Shown in pieces: positions 6,138-11,598 of a DNA stretch of 11,598 bases. A program made the position numbers and the translations under genes. This DNA is from Candidatus Woesearchaeota archaeon (GTDB lineage Archaea > Nanobdellota > Nanobdellia > Woesearchaeales > GW2011-AR4). The stretch covers positions 1 through 11,598 of the forward strand of contig JACPMS010000056.1 of NCBI GenBank assembly GCA_016185875.1. Reading direction: 5' to 3'. The notes below the pieces were generated by a model. That model was not told the DNA's origin. It saw only the letters and a list, made by a program, of their open reading frames with translations, and made no database searches. Position 1 is the stretch's first letter; every line of letters begins with the position of its first letter.

Positions 6138-6467
6138 ATGAAACAAGAAAGCATCTTTGTGGAATATTTTGGAGATACTCCAATGGTAAGAATACTCAAC
6201 TTTTTAATACTTGGCAAAGACTCTGATTACAGTATGACAGACATTGCAGAAGGTAGCCATGTTGGCTGGACTTCTTTTATAAGAGCATGGAAAGAATTGG
6301 AAAAAAGAAAGGTGATTGTACGTACAAGAGATATTGGAAGGGCTAAACTGTATAAGCTAAACACACAAGACCAAACAGTTCAAAAGCTTATAAAACTGCA
6401 TTGGGAGATTATAAAGGCAGAAACTGATAAAGTGCTGAGCAAAAAGAAAGTGCTTGTTACTTCTTAG
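6138..6467 (+). CDS. Winged-helix transcriptional regulator
   Basis: A cytoplasmic protein of 109 residues with the common archaeal winged-helix layout. It starts with FGDTPMVRILNFLI (11-24), continues with a helix-turn-helix at about 31-60 (YSMTDIAEGSHVGWTSFIRA, then WKELEKRKVI), and has a wing at VRTRDIGRAKLYKLN (61-75). The C-terminal part, VQKLIKLHWEIIKAETDKVL, is helical and may dimerise. Related proteins in archaea often stand beside AbrB-like antitoxin genes. Here the ATG is 4 bases after the AbrB-like stop, with TAGGA as a weak ribosome binding site, so it belongs to the same cassette. It probably binds the palindromes upstream of 5698 alone or with the AbrB-like protein; this is inference. 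Its end overlaps convergent nadM by 11 bases. Confidence 0.85.
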   Translation: MKQESIFVEYFGDTPMVRILNFLILGKDSDYSMTDIAEGSHVGWTSFIRAWKELEKRKVIVRTRDIGRAKLYKLNTQDQTVQKLIKLHWEIIKAETDKVLSKKKVLVTS

Positions 6468-6960
6468 AATAAGCCCTCTTAACCCTTTCAACACCTTTAA
6501 TTTTATTTATATATTCTGAAACTTCCTTCGGCACCAATTTCTCCCAATTTTTATCTTTGATAATCATATTTCTTATTATTGTGCTGCTTATTCCTTTTAT
6601 CAGTCTTATTTTTTCAACCTTAGAATCGTATTTCTTAAAACATCTTAATGTCCAAGGATTGCCTGAATAAACAGCATCAAAACTTGGCAGCTTGTTTTTA
6701 ATGTAATCCACCCATTTCTTGTCATTATACAAGTCAGGCACTGGAAAAATTTTGTAGTTTTTGATTTGGCGCTTTTTCAAAACATTAACTATCATCTGTT
6801 TTCTTTCATTATAGCTAAATGGGTTTTCCAGCGTGTTTTTTTCGTTGGAGCTTCCTATTGCGATGATAATCTCGCCAGCTTCCTTAAGAATACGCTTTAC
6901 ATCCAGCAAATGCGCATTGTGAAAGGGCTGGAACCTGCCGATGAAAAGGGCGCGTTTCAT
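6457..6960 (-). CDS. nadM: Nicotinamide-nucleotide adenylyltransferase, archaeal type
   Basis: The enzyme joins NMN or nicotinate mononucleotide to the AMP part of ATP, giving NAD or deamido-NAD in the cytoplasm. The 167-residue product is close to the usual archaeal length. It carries the nucleotidyl-transferase motif GRFQPFHNAH (8-17; the more common form has Gly instead of Asn15), TLENPFSYNER (43-53), YSGNPWTLR (98-106), and the second motif ISSTIIR (124-130). The end KLVPKEVSEYINKIKGVERV is very like methanogen NadM proteins from memory. ATG 6960 lies 26.5 bases after the TATA box centre, so the mRNA is probably leaderless. The gene is on the same strand as the NAD synthetase genes further right, which use its product when nicotinate mononucleotide is the substrate. 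Confidence 0.95.
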   Translation of the reverse strand: MKRALFIGRFQPFHNAHLLDVKRILKEAGEIIIAIGSSNEKNTLENPFSYNERKQMIVNVLKKRQIKNYKIFPVPDLYNDKKWVDYIKNKLPSFDAVYSGNPWTLRCFKKYDSKVEKIRLIKGISSTIIRNMIIKDKNWEKLVPKEVSEYINKIKGVERVKRAYSKK

Positions 6961-6992
6961 AAAATGGTTATTTCTGATGTTGTATATAAAGT
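6961..6992 (-). promoter_or_regulatory. TATA promoter of nadM, leaderless type
   Basis: Read on the minus strand, TTTATATA (complement of 6983-6990) is centred 26.5 bases before the ATG at 6960. There is no ribosome binding site between them. The spacing matches the other leaderless promoters in the window. Confidence 0.65.
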
Positions 6993-7018
6993 TTTGTTAA
7001 AATAATATAACTTTGAAT

Positions 7019-7104
7019 TATTCCAAAAGGAATATTTTTGGCAGTAAGGTTTATTAAGAAAGATATTGGAAGTCCTAATAAAAAGTAATCTTGAGGTAAT
7101 AAAC
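7019..7104 (+). promoter_or_regulatory. Promoter and Shine-Dalgarno site of the 131-residue unknown gene
   Basis: TTTATTAA (7050-7057) predicts a start site near 7079, so the leader would be about 26 bases. It contains GAGGTAAT before ATG 7105, a good match to the archaeal anti-Shine-Dalgarno end. Upstream, TATTCC-AAAA-GGAATA (7019-7034) is a 16-base inverted repeat that could be an operator. A leadered mRNA with a ribosome binding site differs from the leaderless style of most neighbours. Confidence 0.55.
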
Positions 7105-7500
7105 ATGGCAGACAAAATACTTCCTATCCGTCAAACAACTTATTCAATAACACCAACTGAACCACGTGTACTGGAAGAATTGCTACACAAGATAGACTTC
7201 CGCAGAGATAAAGAGAATGGAGAAGGATGGACTACTCTTCTAAGTAACCTTAGGGGTGTTGATGTTTATCTAACTCGGGGTGTTCAAGAAGGTAAACCAG
7301 CTATAGTAAGACTAACAGTTCGTGCAGGAACAGGAGAATATGGTATTCACCCTGATTATTTAGATAAATTCAAAGCACATCTGGGGGGGGAAGGTATTCA
7401 AATTGAAGAAATAGATGGTGAAAGGTCAATTTGTGATGCACCATATGATTGGAGTTACCAACTTCATCAAACTAGATTAGCGGGATATCCACCTCTATAG
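7105..7500 (+). CDS. Protein of unknown family, 131 residues
   Basis: I do not recognise this protein. It is soluble, mixed in charge, with one cysteine and no signal peptide or membrane segment. Notable stretches are YSITPTEPRVLEELLHKIDF, NGEGWTTLLSNLRGVDVYLT, VRLTVRAGTGEYGIHPDYL, and a Pro/Tyr-rich end (AGYPPL). The alternation of beta-like and helical stretches suggests a small alpha/beta domain. The start at 7105 is chosen for its Shine-Dalgarno sequence; an in-frame TTG at 7066 lies upstream of the predicted transcript start. Codon use is unlike the flanking genes: about half of the Arg codons are CGN and Gly is GGT/GGA/GGG without GGC. A run of eight G (7383-7390) lies inside the gene. 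It sits alone on the + strand inside the minus-strand NAD genes, suggesting insertion or transfer. Confidence 0.7.
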   Translation: MADKILPIRQTTYSITPTEPRVLEELLHKIDFRRDKENGEGWTTLLSNLRGVDVYLTRGVQEGKPAIVRLTVRAGTGEYGIHPDYLDKFKAHLGGEGIQIEEIDGERSICDAPYDWSYQLHQTRLAGYPPL

Positions 7501-7513
7501 GAATTTAGTTCCC

Positions 7514-8344
7514 TCACCCCCTAAACCTATTCGTTATCGGAATTCGCCATTCCATATTGTGAAACGATTTTTCAGAAACCCTGATTATTATTGGGCTTCT
7601 TCTTTTGTGCTCGTTCAGTCTCACCCTGTCAACAACGTTATTGGCAATTTTTTTGTTAAATCCCTTTCCAATAATCTGCTGAACGCTCATATCTTCCTCA
7701 ATATGCATCTTCAGTATTTTATCCAGGACTTCGTAAGAAGCGCCAAGCTCTTTCTCAGCAGTCTGCCCGATTACCAGTTCAGCTGTTGGTTTTTTCTTTA
7801 AAATCGAGGAAGGGATGCCAAGAAATCTGCCCATTTCAATAACCTCTGCCTTCCACAAGTCGCCAATAACCAAAATGTCTGCTGCATTGTCGCCATATTT
7901 TGTCGTGTAGCCAAGCGCAATCTCTGACTTGTCAGATGTGCCGGCAACCAGGGCATTATCTAGATTTGCGATATAATAAAGCAGCATCATCCTTGTTCTT
8001 GCTTTTATGTTTGCAATTGCATAAATGTCATTTTTAAATCTTAATTGTTTATTTATTTTATTGACATATTTGATAAATTCGTTGATAGGAATTACATAAT
8101 GTTTGATTTTTAATTTTTTTACTATACTTCTTGCATCTTTTATGCTTTCTCTTGATGTTGTTCCCAAGTCAGGCATCAAAATTGCAGTTACGTTTTTGTT
8201 TCCAAGCGCCTTGACAGCTAAATAAGCAGACACCGAACTGTCAATTCCCCCGCTTAGCCCAATAACTGCTTTTTTGAAATTATTCTTATTAAAGTAATCT
8301 CTAATCCCCAGTATCAATGCGTTATAAACTTCTTTTGCATTCAT
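7514..8344 (-). CDS. nadE: NAD synthetase, ATP-pyrophosphatase (synthetase) subunit
   Basis: This subunit activates deamido-NAD with ATP and amidates it to NAD. The 276-residue protein has the PP-loop SGGIDSS (31-37), KARTRMMLLYYIAN (114-127), GTSDKSEIALGYTTKYGDNA (135-154), the KPTAEL segment (185-190), and a C-terminal tail with KRRSPIII (247-254) and WRIPITNRF (266-274). That tail is the mark of the synthetase domain from fused glutamine-dependent NadE rather than of the short ammonia-dependent enzyme. The missing glutaminase domain is encoded by the gene just upstream on the same strand, overlapping by 4 bases (ATGA). Ammonia would pass between the two subunits. Inserting one A at the junction would recreate a fused enzyme, so a sequencing indel must be considered. 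Confidence 0.93.
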   Translation of the reverse strand: MNAKEVYNALILGIRDYFNKNNFKKAVIGLSGGIDSSVSAYLAVKALGNKNVTAILMPDLGTTSRESIKDARSIVKKLKIKHYVIPINEFIKYVNKINKQLRFKNDIYAIANIKARTRMMLLYYIANLDNALVAGTSDKSEIALGYTTKYGDNAADILVIGDLWKAEVIEMGRFLGIPSSILKKKPTAELVIGQTAEKELGASYEVLDKILKMHIEEDMSVQQIIGKGFNKKIANNVVDRVRLNEHKRRSPIIIRVSEKSFHNMEWRIPITNRFRG

Positions 8345-9048
8345 TTAACATCAACAACCAAAGTATCCTCCTCAAAATCCTTGCATTTATTCATAACTTT
8401 CCAGTCTTTAAAGAACATGCTGTGCCCGTAATAAACAATCCCGTCTTGGCTGCCCACTTGATTTACATAGGCTATGGGGATTTTGTTTTCCTCCCATCTT
8501 TGCCTTAATATGCCTTCAATAGTTTCCAATTTGCCTTTTCTGTAAGGGGATGCAGAAATGTTTATCAGCAATTCAGCGCCTTTATTTTTTTGTAATTTTG
8601 TTGTTTCTGGAAACCATATATCCTCGCAAATGCTGATTCCAATTTTTTTGCCATCTGACTCAAAAATCGTTGCTTCGCTCCCTTCCTTGAACCATCTTTT
8701 CTCGTCGAAAATCGTGTAATTCGGCAGGCATATTTTGTGGTGAATTGCGATTATTTTTCGATTTTTTATTATTGCGGCGCTGTTATATAAATTTCCATAT
8801 TCTTTTTCTACAAACCCCACAATTGCAATTTTATTTTTTGTGTTTTCGGCTATCCTTTTTAATGCATTAATGTTTTGTTCAATGAAACTTTTTTTCAATA
8901 GCAAGTCCTGCGGGCTGTAACCGGTTATGGAAAGCTCTGGAAAAACAACAATATCGGCATTTGATTTTTTGATTATTAAAATAATCTTTTTTGCATTTCC
9001 CTTAATATCTCCTACAATCGGGTTAATCTGTGCTAATGCAATTCTCAT
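8341..9048 (-). CDS. Nitrilase-type glutaminase subunit of glutamine-dependent NAD synthetase
   Basis: A carbon-nitrogen hydrolase domain of 235 residues that would release ammonia from glutamine for NAD synthetase. The nitrilase triad is complete: Glu38 (FPELSITGYSPQDLL), Lys105 (HHKICLPNY) and Cys141 (ISICEDIWFP). The FPELSITGY-x-x-DLL and LPNYTIFDEKRWF segments, and the NISASPYRKGK stretch (163-173), are specific to the amidase domain of glutamine-dependent NadE, which separates it from general nitrilases. It ends VVDVK, where the fused enzyme would run on into the synthetase domain. The start ATG 9048 fits a leaderless promoter. It is cotranscribed and translationally coupled with the synthetase gene. 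Confidence 0.9.
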   Translation of the reverse strand: MRIALAQINPIVGDIKGNAKKIILIIKKSNADIVVFPELSITGYSPQDLLLKKSFIEQNINALKRIAENTKNKIAIVGFVEKEYGNLYNSAAIIKNRKIIAIHHKICLPNYTIFDEKRWFKEGSEATIFESDGKKIGISICEDIWFPETTKLQKNKGAELLINISASPYRKGKLETIEGILRQRWEENKIPIAYVNQVGSQDGIVYYGHSMFFKDWKVMNKCKDFEEDTLVVDVK

Positions 9049-9110
9049 ACTGTATGTGATTTTTTATTGTTTTAAAAATGTTTTTAAATAACCAGGATAC
9101 TCTGCAGGCT
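9049..9110. promoter_or_regulatory. Divergent leaderless promoters of the nitrilase and HAD genes
   Basis: On the minus strand, TTTTAAAA (9070-9077) is centred 25.5 bases before the nitrilase ATG (9048). On the + strand, TTTTTAAATA (9081-9090) is centred 25.5 bases before ATG 9111 of the HAD gene. The two boxes lie back to back with 3 bases between them, so binding of TBP at one may exclude or affect the other. The second box decides the HAD start. Confidence 0.6.
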
Positions 9111-9713
9111 ATGATTAAAACACTTATTTTTGACCTTGGAAATGTGATAGTTAATGTTGATGAAAACAAATTCTTTGAAAAATCAGCTATAGACTGCAAT
9201 AAATCTGTCTCTTTCATTAAAAAATATTATGAAAAATCCAATTCAAGGAAAGCCTTCGAAAGAGGCGAAATCAGCCCAATGCAGTTTTATCATACAATGG
9301 CTGCGGATTTGAATTTAAAGATGGGCTTTGATGAATTTAAAAATGCATGGTGCGGCATTTTTACTTTAAACAAAAATATGGAACGATTCATCAAAAACGT
9401 AAAAAAGAATTTTAAGCTGGTTTTATTGTCAAATACAGATGCTCTTCATTTTGAGCATATAAAAAACAAATTTAAAGTAGTCAACGATTTTGACGAGCAT
9501 GCCCTTTCTTACAAAGTGGGCTGCAGGAAGCCAAATCCGCTGATTTTTCTAACTGCATTGAGTAAAGCCAGGGCAATGCCATTCAATTGTGTTTATATTG
9601 ACGATATCCCCCAATTTGTTTATGTTGCAAGGCTGATGGGCATAAAGGCATTCCAATACGTAAATTTTGAAAAATTTACAGATGATTTGAAAAGTGTGAA
9701 TGTTACAAATTAA
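9111..9713 (+). CDS. HAD-superfamily phosphatase, YihX-like
   Basis: A 200-residue hydrolase resembling E. coli YihX, a sugar-phosphate (alpha-glucose-1-phosphate) phosphatase, from memory. HAD motifs: I FDLGNVIVNVD with nucleophile Asp8, II LLSNTD with Ser107, III Lys140 (VGCRKPNPLIF), IV YIDDIPQF with Asp164-Asp165. The FERGEIS cap-region stretch (49-55) is shared with YihX. As usual in this subgroup, motif I reads D-L-G-N rather than D-x-D. ATG 9111 is preferred over ATG 9078 because the TATA box at 9081-9090 lies downstream of 9078 and would place the transcript start at 9111. It is transcribed divergently from the NAD synthetase pair. The substrate is unknown; nucleotide or sugar phosphates are both possible. 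Confidence 0.88.
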   Translation: MIKTLIFDLGNVIVNVDENKFFEKSAIDCNKSVSFIKKYYEKSNSRKAFERGEISPMQFYHTMAADLNLKMGFDEFKNAWCGIFTLNKNMERFIKNVKKNFKLVLLSNTDALHFEHIKNKFKVVNDFDEHALSYKVGCRKPNPLIFLTALSKARAMPFNCVYIDDIPQFVYVARLMGIKAFQYVNFEKFTDDLKSVNVTN

Positions 9714-9765
9714 AGATTAAATCAAAAACATTCTTTGTTTATATCTACTTTACTGTAGTCAAAAG

Positions 9766-9797
9766 GAAAAAGTTTATAAAGAAAAATAGAGTACTCG
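9766..9797 (+). promoter_or_regulatory. TATA promoter of the 300-residue unknown gene, with palindrome at the start site
   Basis: TTTATAAA (9773-9780), preceded by a purine-rich AGGAAAAAG typical of a BRE, predicts a start site near 9802. This falls between ATG 9798 and ATG 9804; the second fits the window's usual spacing slightly better. GAGTACTC (9789-9796) is a perfect 8-base palindrome directly before the start codon and might bind a regulator. Confidence 0.6.
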
Positions 9798-10700
9798 ATG
9801 AGAATGAAACTTTCAATGGATGATCTAATAAGAGTTGTTTCTTGGATGTTTAGGTTACAAGACCGAGAAGTCATTCGCCCACCGCATCCCGAAGATTTAA
9901 GACGCGCCTTCAACGATGCAGTTGAATATGCGACGGGAAAACCAGCTTCTTTAGATTTCGAATTAGAACCACTTTTTGCAAATATTAGTGATGTAGACAG
10001 TGTTGAAAGACTTGCTCAAGAAGGAGTCAAAAAAACTCTTAAATCTTTACCACCAGCTTCTGGACAGACAGGTGATACAAGAGGTGTGTGTCATGATATT
10101 TATGCCCAATTAGTTCCTGATGAGAGAGGAGTATATAGTCGAGGAGACTTCAGAAATTCTGTATTGGCGTTACAATCGTTGGAAAAACTGGCAATACTTT
10201 TAGGGGGAAAGGGCACACCTCCGGAAAAATTCAATTTTAGAACACAATTAATAGTTCCAGTTGCAGAATATTTCCTAATAGAGGAAGAATATGTACAATT
10301 TTTGAGGCTTTTGGAATTATACGATCAAACTGGATTTCTACAGAGAGGAGTTAGAAGTGTTATTCATGACGACCCTGACCTTTTCAAGGGAGTAGAATTC
10401 AAGACTTATGGGAGAGACCTACCTCAATTTTCTTTAGAAAGAGACAAAAGCACATTCACCAGCATTGTTCAAAAGTCACAAAGAGAAAGTGATCCAACAT
10501 ATTGGGAAATTCTTACTCAAGTAGAAGGAAAACCTTATTGGGGATTAAAACCATTTAAAAGAGAGGAAGGGGGAGCTCTCAACGATGGAATGGTCACAAC
10601 ATCTTCACTCAACATGGCTTTAAGATTAGCTCAAGCTGCAAATCAAGGGAATAAAAAACTATATAGGCATGCTTTAATGTATATAATAGAATCACCTTGA
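9798..10700 (+). CDS. Protein of unknown family, about 300 residues
   Basis: I do not recognise this protein. It is soluble, with one cysteine and no signal peptide or membrane helix. Visible features are an N-terminal helical part with PPHPEDLRRAFNDAVEYA, the RLAQEGVKKTLKSL helix, a Gly/Pro loop (PPASGQTGDTRG), a central helix-rich part (NSVLALQSLEKLAILL; EYVQFLRLLELYDQTGF), and a C-terminal helix SLNMALRLAQAANQGNKKLY. No enzyme motif, zinc site or helix-turn-helix can be assigned. Two start codons, 9798 and 9804, are both compatible with the promoter. Codon use differs from neighbours: some CGN Arg codons near the start, and mostly GGA/GGT glycine where neighbours use GGC often. Its own strong promoter and the lack of operon partners suggest an independent, perhaps acquired gene. 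Confidence 0.7.
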   Translation: MRMKLSMDDLIRVVSWMFRLQDREVIRPPHPEDLRRAFNDAVEYATGKPASLDFELEPLFANISDVDSVERLAQEGVKKTLKSLPPASGQTGDTRGVCHDIYAQLVPDERGVYSRGDFRNSVLALQSLEKLAILLGGKGTPPEKFNFRTQLIVPVAEYFLIEEEYVQFLRLLELYDQTGFLQRGVRSVIHDDPDLFKGVEFKTYGRDLPQFSLERDKSTFTSIVQKSQRESDPTYWEILTQVEGKPYWGLKPFKREEGGALNDGMVTTSSLNMALRLAQAANQGNKKLYRHALMYIIESP

Positions 10701-10720
10701 TCTTTTTAAAATTTAATTTC

Positions 10721-10804
10721 AAAACCTTTATAAATAATATGTTTTTAAATAAGTGAACTATCTTTTAGCAAAAGGTTTATAAATAAAATAACTATTCTTT
10801 TTTT
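10721..10804 (+). promoter_or_regulatory. Tandem TATA elements before dph6
   Basis: A 17-base unit occurs twice, 49 bases apart: AAAACCTTTATAAATAA (10721-10737) and AAAAGGTTTATAAATAA (10770-10786), differing only in CC versus GG. The second copy has its TATA box (10776-10783) centred 25.5 bases before ATG 10805, so it is the likely leaderless promoter of dph6. The first copy has no gene at the matching distance. It may be a second start site giving a longer leader, a decoy for TBP, or a promoter reading the other way, since TTTATAAA is palindromic. Confidence 0.6.
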
Positions 10805-11545
10805 ATGGATGTTGCTGTTCTTTATTCTGGAGGAAAGGACAGCACTTTTGCCATTCAGCATGCAAGGCAAAAAGGATGGAGCATAAAGTATCTTATTTCT
10901 GTAAAGCCCGCAAGGAAGGACTGCTATCTTTTCCATTATGCAACTGTTGAGCTGACAAAGGACATTGCAAAAATGCTGCAGATTCCTCATTTTTATGTGA
11001 AATGCAGGGTAGCAGATCCTGTAAAGGAAGCTGATATTGTAAAAGATGTTGTTGAAAAGCAGCAAAGAAAATTGAAAATTGATGCTGTTGTATTGGGCGG
11101 GGTGGGGCTGCAGGAAACCCAGCTTAAGAGCATACAAAACGCTTTACGTCCATTGAAAGTTGAGGCATTTGCAAGCCATTCAGGCGAAGAGCATGATTTA
11201 GTGATGGAAGAGATGCTTAAAAAGGGGTATGAAATATTAATAACTCAAATTGCATCTGACGGCTTGAAGGAATGGCTTGGCAAAAAAATAACCAAAGAGA
11301 ACTTTTCCCAGCTTAAAAAAGACTCTGTCAAGTACGGCTTCCATATCGGCTTTGAAGGAGGGTATGCCGACACTCTTGTAACTGATTGCCCATTATACAC
11401 TAAAAAGTTAGTTATAGAGGATATGTCAATCATCTATGAAGACGATTATTGCGGGCATGTTGCAATAAACAAATACAGAATGGAAGAAAAGGCAAAAGTT
11501 AAATTAAAAAAGCCGAGAGGATTGTTCGCCGGGTTTTTGAGATAA
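10805..11545 (+). CDS. dph6: Dph6-like diphthine-ammonia ligase (PP-loop ATPase family)
   Basis: Dph6 uses ATP and ammonia to amidate diphthine to diphthamide on elongation factor 2, an archaeal and eukaryotic modification. The 246-residue product has the PP-loop SGGKDS (8-13), the GGVGLQETQ segment (98-106), EMLKKGYEILITQIASDGL (136-154) followed by KEWLGKKI (155-162), and HIGFEGGYADTLVTDCPLY (180-198). The overall order and length match the ATP_bind_4 family. Two places differ from the family forms I remember: EGGYADT instead of EGGE(Y/F)ET, and PLKVEAF where a Trp after Pro-Leu is common. Those loops lie near the substrate site, so a related PP-loop activity on another substrate cannot be excluded. 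The start is fixed by the leaderless TATA box, and T-tracts follow the stop. Confidence 0.82.
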   Translation: MDVAVLYSGGKDSTFAIQHARQKGWSIKYLISVKPARKDCYLFHYATVELTKDIAKMLQIPHFYVKCRVADPVKEADIVKDVVEKQQRKLKIDAVVLGGVGLQETQLKSIQNALRPLKVEAFASHSGEEHDLVMEEMLKKGYEILITQIASDGLKEWLGKKITKENFSQLKKDSVKYGFHIGFEGGYADTLVTDCPLYTKKLVIEDMSIIYEDDYCGHVAINKYRMEEKAKVKLKKPRGLFAGFLR

Positions 11546-11570
11546 ATATTTTTTGTGCTTTATTTTTCTA
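11546..11570 (+). terminator. T-tract terminator after dph6
   Basis: T6 at 11549-11554 and T5 at 11563-11567 follow the stop codon within 25 bases, without a hairpin. This is the usual form of an archaeal intrinsic terminator. The remaining bases to 11598 are AT-rich and hold nothing I can assign. Confidence 0.5.
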
Positions 11571-11598
11571 AAATAACGAATATTTTATTCATAAATAT

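Noticed and set aside
7066..7104. TTG start extending the 131-residue gene by 13 codons
   Set aside because: The TATA box at 7050-7057 places the transcript start near 7079, downstream of the TTG, while ATG 7105 has a good Shine-Dalgarno sequence.
9078..9110. Earlier ATG for the HAD gene
   Set aside because: The TATA box at 9081-9090 lies after it, and HAD proteins normally start only a few residues before the FDLG motif, as from ATG 9111.
10753..10782. Nine-codon GTG frame after the first TATA copy, a possible leader peptide for dph6
   Set aside because: It is too short to judge, has no ribosome site, and its distance to the TATA box (about 22 bases) does not match the other genes.
10745..11137. 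Minus-strand open frame of 130 codons opposite dph6
   Set aside because: It overlaps the conserved PP-loop coding region and its promoter, and the product has no recognisable features.
1..11598. tRNA, rRNA, CRISPR arrays, insertion sequences and origin-like repeats
   Set aside because: I looked for cloverleaf ends, regularly spaced repeats, transposase motifs and terminal inverted repeats and found none; the only repeats are the short promoter-linked ones listed.

Overview
The window looks like a piece of an AT-rich archaeal chromosome. The archaeal signs are TATA boxes placed so that most genes would be translated from leaderless or nearly leaderless mRNAs, an archaeal-type NMN adenylyltransferase (NadM), a Dph6-type PP-loop ligase for diphthamide on elongation factor 2, and an AbrB plus winged-helix regulator pair. 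A complete DnaK/DnaJ chaperone set and many small orphan genes would fit a DPANN lineage (Woesearchaeota/Pacearchaeota-like) or a mesophilic euryarchaeon. The lineage is an inference; no rRNA gene is present to settle it.

Layout, left half (+ strand). The window opens inside dnaK (1-924), followed by a hairpin terminator. A new promoter, framed by an inverted repeat, drives a Fic-family AMP transferase (1057-1947), an HD-domain protein (1952-2428) and a YkgJ-type cysteine-cluster protein (2441-2959), all closely spaced. Next come an ABC-2 exporter pair (ATPase 2988-3695, permease 3692-4483) and dnaJ (4476-5579), which overlaps the permease end. The Hsp70/Hsp40 partners are therefore separated by about 3.5 kb of other genes. 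After a T-rich terminator comes a compact toxin-antitoxin-like cassette: a DUF4258 protein (5698-5934), an AbrB-like gene that is frameshifted as read (5928-6133), and a winged-helix regulator (6138-6467). Its promoter carries several overlapping palindromes.

Layout, right half. An NAD-biosynthesis group lies on the minus strand: nadM (6457-6960), an NAD synthetase (7514-8344) and its nitrilase-type glutaminase partner (8341-9048). The last two are normally one fused glutamine-dependent enzyme; here they are two reading frames overlapping by 4 bases. A + strand gene of unknown family (7105-7500) sits inside this group. Divergently transcribed from the nitrilase gene is a YihX-like HAD phosphatase (9111-9713). 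It is followed by a second unknown gene (9798-10700) with its own promoter, and by the Dph6-like ligase (10805-11545).

How the genes fit together. DnaK and DnaJ form the protein-folding machinery. NadM and the two-part NadE catalyse the last two steps to NAD. Dph6 would finish diphthamide on aEF2. The Fic protein beside dnaK is of interest because Hsp70 is a known Fic substrate in animals (FICD acting on BiP). The points most worth checking are the two one-base frame breaks (AbrB-like gene and nadE junction), the palindrome-dense operator at 5671-5704, and the two orphan genes, whose codon use differs from their neighbours.
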